Positions 59,101 to 64,000 of a DNA stretch of 64,000 nucleotides are shown here, piece after piece (position 1 is the first letter of the stretch; the number at the start of each line of letters is the position of its first letter). This stretch comes from Klebsormidium nitens. Its lineage: Eukaryota > Streptophyta > Klebsormidiophyceae > Klebsormidiales > Klebsormidiaceae. The position numbers and the translations under genes were made by a program. Location: NCBI GenBank assembly GCA_000708835.1, contig DF237170.1, positions 3,814 through 67,813 on the forward strand, read 5' to 3'. The notes under the pieces are model-generated. The model worked only from the letters and a program-made list of their open reading frames with translations, did not search any database and had not been told where the DNA came from.

Positions 59101-62100
59101 TGCAGCCTGGTATTGCGATACTCGGCGGCAATTTGGGAACTGTGTAGGCGTTGCCACTGTTGACACTGGACAGACAAGGTTGTTGAGGGAAGCGTGCCGT
59201 TTGACTTGCTTATGGCATACTTTTCCGTCACGTTTCATTGCCTTGTTTTCCATCTTCCTCTGGAAGAAACGCCTGTTGTTGCAAGGGACCTGCTGTCTGT
59301 GTAGTAGAGCAAGTGATGCGGCAACAGCTGCATCTGCTGAAAGGGACCGGTCAGCAACGTCTTAAGGTACAAATTCAGCCGGCAATCCGTGAAAATTCTT
59401 TGCGGACAGCACCTTCTTCCTCCCACCTCAAGTCGCAGAAGCATTTTGCCCCTCGTTTGGGCACACTTCTGATTTGGACTTGTATCAGACTCTCTGAGGA
59501 CACTGACACTGCTCAACGTCGCCCCTATCCAGGTGTCCGGCCTCCCGGTTTACGGCGTTGGCAACCCGACGATCGACGGCGTGCGCCGTGTGCTGCGTCG
59601 GATAAACGACGGCGGCCGGCGGCCGGTGCTGTGGCAGAACATGCGGGAGGAGCCGGTGGTGTATGTTAACGGGAAGCCGTTCGTGCTGCGCGAGGTGGAG
59701 CGACCGTTCAAGAACATGCTCGAGTATACGGTGAGGGTCTTAATGTTTCCTGGTCACATGTCTCCCGAGAGTGTAACATTGAAATCAACAAGAGGCCCTT
59801 TGCTTTGTGCAGAGTAAAGAACGACCTTTAAGGAGCATGCTCGAGAAGTACAGTGAGGGCCCTTTTGTTTGGGCTGTTCGAATTGATTTGGGTCGAGTCT
59901 CGAACCGCATCAGCTTCTGGTATGAAGTTCTATGCCACTTATTCCTAACAAAGAGAGTTCAGCAGGCAGCCGCTTCAATACAACGTCATGCGCTCGCTGT
60001 GCCACTTTCTGCGAGCTGGAATCTGCTGTTCCCTGTTCGTATTCTTGCAGGGGGGTAAGCTCGAGCATGCGACCTCGTGGTTTTCAAGGTTCAAGAGGCC
60101 CCGTATTTCCTTTCACTGTCGCCATCTCAGCTCGTGAAGCGCAGACTCTGTTAGCCTGGAATACTTCCCAATAACCAGGCAGCCAAGGGAACCCTCCGAA
60201 CCCCTCAATCTCCTTATCGCTCACCTGACTATGAAACTGAAGAATCTCAATGGTCAAAGTACGAGATAGCATCAGACACGTCTTTCGCAGGGCATCGAGC
60301 GGGAACGCGTGGAGCAGATGGAGGCGCGCCTGAAGGAGGACATCCTGCGCGAGGCGGACCGCTACGAGGGCGCCGTCATGGTCAACCACGAGACCGAATC
60401 CGGGGAGGTGGTCGACGTCTGGGAGCAGGTTACAGCGGCCAGCGTGCGCACGCCGCTCGAGGTGGGCATCTTCAGATGGAGGAATTTCCGAGTTTTAGGT
60501 TTACTCTTTTTAGTAGTCTGTGGAGTTGAAGAATGGTGGTCCCGGTTTGCAAGTCAATCGACGTCTGGGAGCAGGTCCCGCCCGCTAGCGTGTGCACGCT
60601 GCTCGAGGTGGGCATTTTGAGATGAAGACCTTCCCGAGTCTGAGCTTTATCTTTTTCAATGTTTTGGGTATTCAAAGAGCCGGCGGTCATGGTTTCGCCG
60701 GTCGTCGACGTCTGGGAGCAGGTTACAGCGGCCAGCGTGCGCACGCCGCTCGAGGTGGGCTGCGCAATTATGTGCGTTGCTACTGGTCAGCTTATGCTGT
60801 TCAGATCAAATTGCTGATCTTGAAGACGTAATTTGCCTAGAAGAGCTTGGCAGCGGGCGGCCTCCTTGTGTAGTCGACGTGGCAAGAAGCAATCGCAGGT
60901 CGTTCATCGGACGGTCTGTGAGGTGACGTCATGGCGATCCTGGAGAATCTCCCACCGGATCCAGTGTAGCATGCAAAGTGGGGGTTGCAAAGCTCTGATG
61001 CTATGTTGCCGACTTGCTGGGTCTACACACCCTACAGAATTCGATTCTGACGCCCTACAACCCGCAGTCAGGAAAGAGCCCCTCTAACTTTTCCGCGTTC
61101 TTGGTCTTGTGCAGGTGTTCACGGAGTTGCAGGCGGAGGGCTTCCGGGTGGAGTATGCGCGCGTCCCAATCACGGACGGCAAGGCGCCCAAGAGCCCCGA
61201 CTTTGACGCGCTTGCGCGCAACATCGTGCAGGCTGGAAAGGAGGCTGCCCTTGTGTTCAACTGCCAGGTAAAGCGTCTGAAGTACGGTACCTCCGTCTGA
61301 TATGGTCCAATGTTGGGTTGTGGGCTTGTTTGCGTCGAGTCTTCTTGGTCTGGCTGCAAACTTTTAATCTTGCCCTGGTCACGAAGTCAACGAAGTTTTT
61401 TTAAACACTATCAACTCTCAGTTGACGAACTTCGTAGCACCAGCGTGCGCAAAGTCGCCGCTAAGACCATCTTTGCACGGTTCTTAGTAATTTGCCAACA
61501 AACTCAATAGTAGGAAAATCAGTGCGAGCTTCTTTTATGCGTCCTGCCGTTTCAAGTTTCTAAGAGTGAGGATTAGTAAGTCCTTCCAGGTACCTTAGGT
61601 GACTAACTTTATGGGTTCTACACCATTTTCAGATGGGCCGCGGTCGTACAACAACGGGTACCGTCATCGGCTCCCTCGTGCACCTGCGCATCGCCTTTGG
61701 GCGCCCCCTGCGAATGCCCCCAATGCCGCAGGGCAGCATCGAGTACCACGACGAGGGGTCCAGCTCGGGGGACGAATTATACGAAGAACCGGGCACTTCA
61801 CCAGCCGTGACGCAGACTCCTGAGAGCGCCCAGAAAACTCCTCCGGGGGAAGATTCGGACGGTCAGTCACAGGCTGCCAAGAACGCCCAGGGGGATCCCC
61901 CAATTGCCGAGGGGGACCCCCCCGTGAAAGTACCTGGGGACCAGCCAGCCCAGCCGCAGACTCCTGAACCCGTTCGGGGGATCCCCCCGGGAGGGAAGCC
62001 CCCGGCGCCGACCCCTCGACGGGGCTTAAGTGGAAATTACTTTGCAATGGACGACATTGGGGTGATAAGGAAGATTGCGAGGCTGCTGGAGAACGGGGCC

Positions 62101-63987
62101 GAGTGCCGGAGTATTGTGGACCAGGTGAGGGAATGATGACCTCAAGCTGAGATTGGCTTGGGTGCGGCGCTGGTCTTTCAACGTTTGAGGGCTGACAGGA
62201 GATGGTGTCAAGAAAGTTGGTGTTTTGACGCACCAGAAACACTGCAATTTCGATTCAAACCTACTTCTTGGTCCCCTTCGTTGGCACAGGGAACGGTGCG
62301 AAGTTCAGCAAGACTTTTGCCTGCTTATCCTGCTGACGTCAGGCCGACTTTTGCCTTCCTCTTCGGCATCACTGGCACATGTTATTGGGCCAGAAGCCAC
62401 AGTAAAACTGCCCATCAACCAGTCAGTACGCACGTTTTGGGCCTCTTGAGACAACGGGCCTTTTGACCGATAGCTGGGCGAATGTGTCAAAGAGAAAGTT
62501 CGGAAGCACGGCGACGCCCTCACTTGACTTCTGTGAAGACGTCGCCGGCGAAGTTTAGGGTCCGGGTTTGCGGTTGGCAGAGAGCAATAAATGCGACCTC
62601 CATCGAATGGTCCGGAGGGTCGAAGTTGGGGGCTGCCCCCATCGATCGACGGTTCCGAACTTTTGTTGCCGGGACCATGAGCGTGCGTACTGACTGCAAC
62701 GGTTCAAGTCATGCTCAGTTAATCTGCTGGTCTGCGCTCACTTGGCCTCGTTAACAAGCCCCAAGTGGGCGTCGTACTGGCGTCATCTTTCGTTCAGGTG
62801 GTCGACCTCTGCCACGCCATAAAGAACCTGCTCGACTAACCTGCTAGGCGTACGGGCCCCTGAAACCCCCCCCCACACCCCTCAATGCTGACATTACGCT
62901 GACGTCATCGTCACACCTCTCCTCCTCAGGTGGTCGACCGCTGTGACGCAATGTAGCATCTGCACGAGGCGATCCTGCACTACCGGCGTGCTTTTCACAA
63001 GCAGCACGCTCTTGTAAATTGACTTTAAGCCCCAAGCTGTCGTCATACTGACGTCATCTTCACCCCCTCCCCCCCAGGTGGTCGACCGCTGCGACGCGAT
63101 GCAGAACCTGCGCGAGGCGATCCTGCACTACCGGCGCGCGTTCAACAACCAGGGCGAGGTCCGGGCGCGCCGTGCGGCGCTCAACCGCGGCATTGAGTAC
63201 CTCGAGCGTTACTTCATGCTGATCATCTTCGCGGGCTTTCTCGGGAGCGACGACTTCTCGCCCGACACCGCGCAGACGGGCGGCGTGTTCAAGGCGTGGG
63301 TGCAGCACCGCCCGGAGATCCGGCAGATGAAGATGGGCATGCGGCTGCGGCCAGCGCGCATCTTTACTGCGGCATCGGTAAGTCCTCATGCTTTTGTAAT
63401 CTCCTCTGCTGAGTGATGCCTCTCATTCATTAGTGGGTGCAGTCGCTTGTGTTTGGTCGGTCGAAGAGTGCGCCCCCTCCCTGAGCTAGCCTGGTCACGG
63501 ACTCACGCAGTGTCTGTGAGAACCTCTGAGCAGTTCACGCCAGATTCTGCATAGAAAGGTTCGGTACAGTTTCATCAGGTCGTCCGTAGCATTCTTGCAC
63601 TGCTTCACGTGTCCTCATCGCACCGTTCGCACACCTCTTCGCTTACCCTCTGCACAGAATGTGATCCAGTCGTCCAATTTGTCCGTTGGCTTTGTTTCCG
63701 TCCTTTCGTAGTACATTCGAAGTCAACCGAGGCTTCTATGTACCAAGTTTGCTCGGTATTGAAACTCTCAGGACGCTGGCTGGCGGCGAGCGACTGCGGC
63801 TGCTGAGATCGAGGACGGGCGGCGCTCCCCTAGTGGCGGGGAGGCCGCCATGGAGTCGGCGGTCCGAAGTAGAACCGGGTCCGTGCTGGGGCGACAGACC
63901 ATTCTCAAGTTGTACCATTTTCCCGGCCAGAAACGGACGCCCATTACGGAGGAATTGGGCATCCAAGGGGCTCCGAACTTGTGCAAG
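53140..63987 (+). CDS. PALD1: Paladin-like protein with repeated phosphatase domains, partial at 3' end
   Basis: Exons: 53140-53289, 55500-55771, 56340-56674, 57136-57323, 57908-58164, 58729-58954, 59533-59730, 60291-60461, 61115-61267, 61633-62124, 63078-63377, 63772-63987, then a GTGCGG donor and the window end. Phases agree; 986 residues so far. Each repeat runs: GxVLGKKTVLKSDHFPGCQN; LPVYGVAIPTAAGI; MREEPVLYINGRPFVLREVE; TPLEVYQGLQEEGYPVDYER; active-site loop; DKCSAMQNLREAI; YLERYYFLICF. Loops are FNCQMGRGRTTTG at about C224 and again at about C649: a CxxGxxR loop of the tyrosine-phosphatase type, with Asn where active enzymes often have His. In repeat 2 an intron splits the loop after CQ. 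A third repeat opens with RTGSVLGRQTILKLYHFPGQ. Repeat 2 carries a Pro/Gly/Glu-rich insert in exon 61633-62124. Paladins are often regarded as weak or inactive phosphatases; animal paladin has been linked to phosphoinositides and signalling. Activity here is unknown. Confidence 0.92.
58239..58330 (+). repeat. Relic copy of the 3' edge of paladin exon 57908-58164
   Basis: Reads GTCAACGGGAAGCACTGG and continues in parallel with the exon from 58079 (GTCAACGGCAAGCACTGG) to the donor, GGAGGTGAGG against GAAGGTGAGG. Spacing 160 bp. In frame it has TGA after GGFQM, so it cannot replace the exon. Confidence 0.82.
59810..59860 (+). repeat. Relic copy of the 3' edge of paladin exon 59533-59730
   Basis: AACGACCTTTAAGGAGCATG, then CTCGAG and AGTGAGGG, parallels GAGCGACCGTTCAAGAACAT and following bases at the exon end including the donor. 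Spacing about 121 bp. It contains TAA in the exon frame. Confidence 0.68.
60545..60770 (+). repeat. Two tandem copies of the 3' edge of paladin exon 60291-60461
   Basis: GACGTCTGGGAGCAGGT occurs at 60414 (in the exon), 60560 and 60707, spaced 146 and 147 bp. The 60707 copy is identical to the exon for about 57 bp through the GTGGGC donor, encoding DVWEQVTAASVRTPLE. The 60560 copy has about ten differences. Both lie in the downstream intron. Confidence 0.88.
62755..63077 (+). repeat. Two relic copies of the 5' edge of paladin exon 63078-63377 with acceptor sites
   Basis: The functional exon begins GTGGTCGACCGCTGCGACG at 63078. Copies start at 62798 (GTGGTCGACCTCTGCCACG) and 62930 (GTGGTCGACCGCTGTGACG), each just after a CAG and preceded by a CTGACGTCATC-like or GTCATC segment and a pyrimidine tract. 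Spacings are 132 and 148 bp. The 62930 copy continues with AGGCGATCCTGCACTACCGG but has TAG early; the 62798 copy decays after about 40 bp. Confidence 0.85.
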
Positions 63988-64000
63988 GTGCGGAATAAGT

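Overview
The window is nuclear DNA from a plant-lineage eukaryote. Genes are split by many short introns, most of them GT–AG. The gene set fits a streptophyte: an SGR2-type DDHD phospholipase, a core alpha-1,3-fucosyltransferase of the FUT11/12 type, a hypersensitive-induced-response (HIR) protein, an MRG chromodomain protein, a kinase with a C-terminal U-box, and a paladin-like phosphatase. The compact layout and mixed gene families suggest a charophyte alga (something like Klebsormidium); that is inference, not proof. Gene models were built by eye from reading frames, splice sites, intron phase and remembered family sequences. Where exon lengths are given, the phases add up unless stated.

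Layout. 28-2951 (-): two-finger CCCH zinc-finger protein. 2952-8416: no gene recognised, one MITE-like element at about 5.2 kb. 8417-19392 (-): very large SGR2-like phospholipase, 11 exons, about 1676 residues. 19198-24228: a tandem segmental duplication whose unit carries the 5' end of the SGR2-like gene, an unknown plus-strand gene (one copy frameshifted at 19814, one intact at 22078) and the 3' end of the fucosyltransferase gene. 24147-27922 (-): fucosyltransferase. 28356-34122 (+): HIR protein, 10 exons including two of 23 nt. 35725-36447 (-) and 37088-37784 (+): head-to-head pair of BTB/T1-like paralogues, the second frameshifted. 38976-43936 (-): armadillo–kinase–U-box protein with two one-base frame breaks. 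43937-47205: no gene recognised, one MITE-like element. 47206-52118 (-): MRG-family chromatin reader, 8 exons. 53140 to beyond 63987 (+): paladin-like protein with at least two phosphatase-like repeats and the start of a third, running off the window.

The most unusual feature is in the introns of the two longest genes. Several introns contain decayed copies of the edge of a neighbouring exon together with its splice site, repeated at about 120-160 bp. At least eight such arrays or copies occur across the SGR2-like and paladin-like genes. One copy (near 60.7 kb) is identical to the functional exon end over about 57 bp. The palindrome TGACGTCA also occurs 15 times in the window (about one expected by chance), mostly in introns and sometimes at branch-point distance from a 3' splice site.

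Genes are mostly arranged as divergent pairs: SGR2-like/unknown gene, fucosyltransferase/HIR, BTB/BTB, and MRG/paladin.
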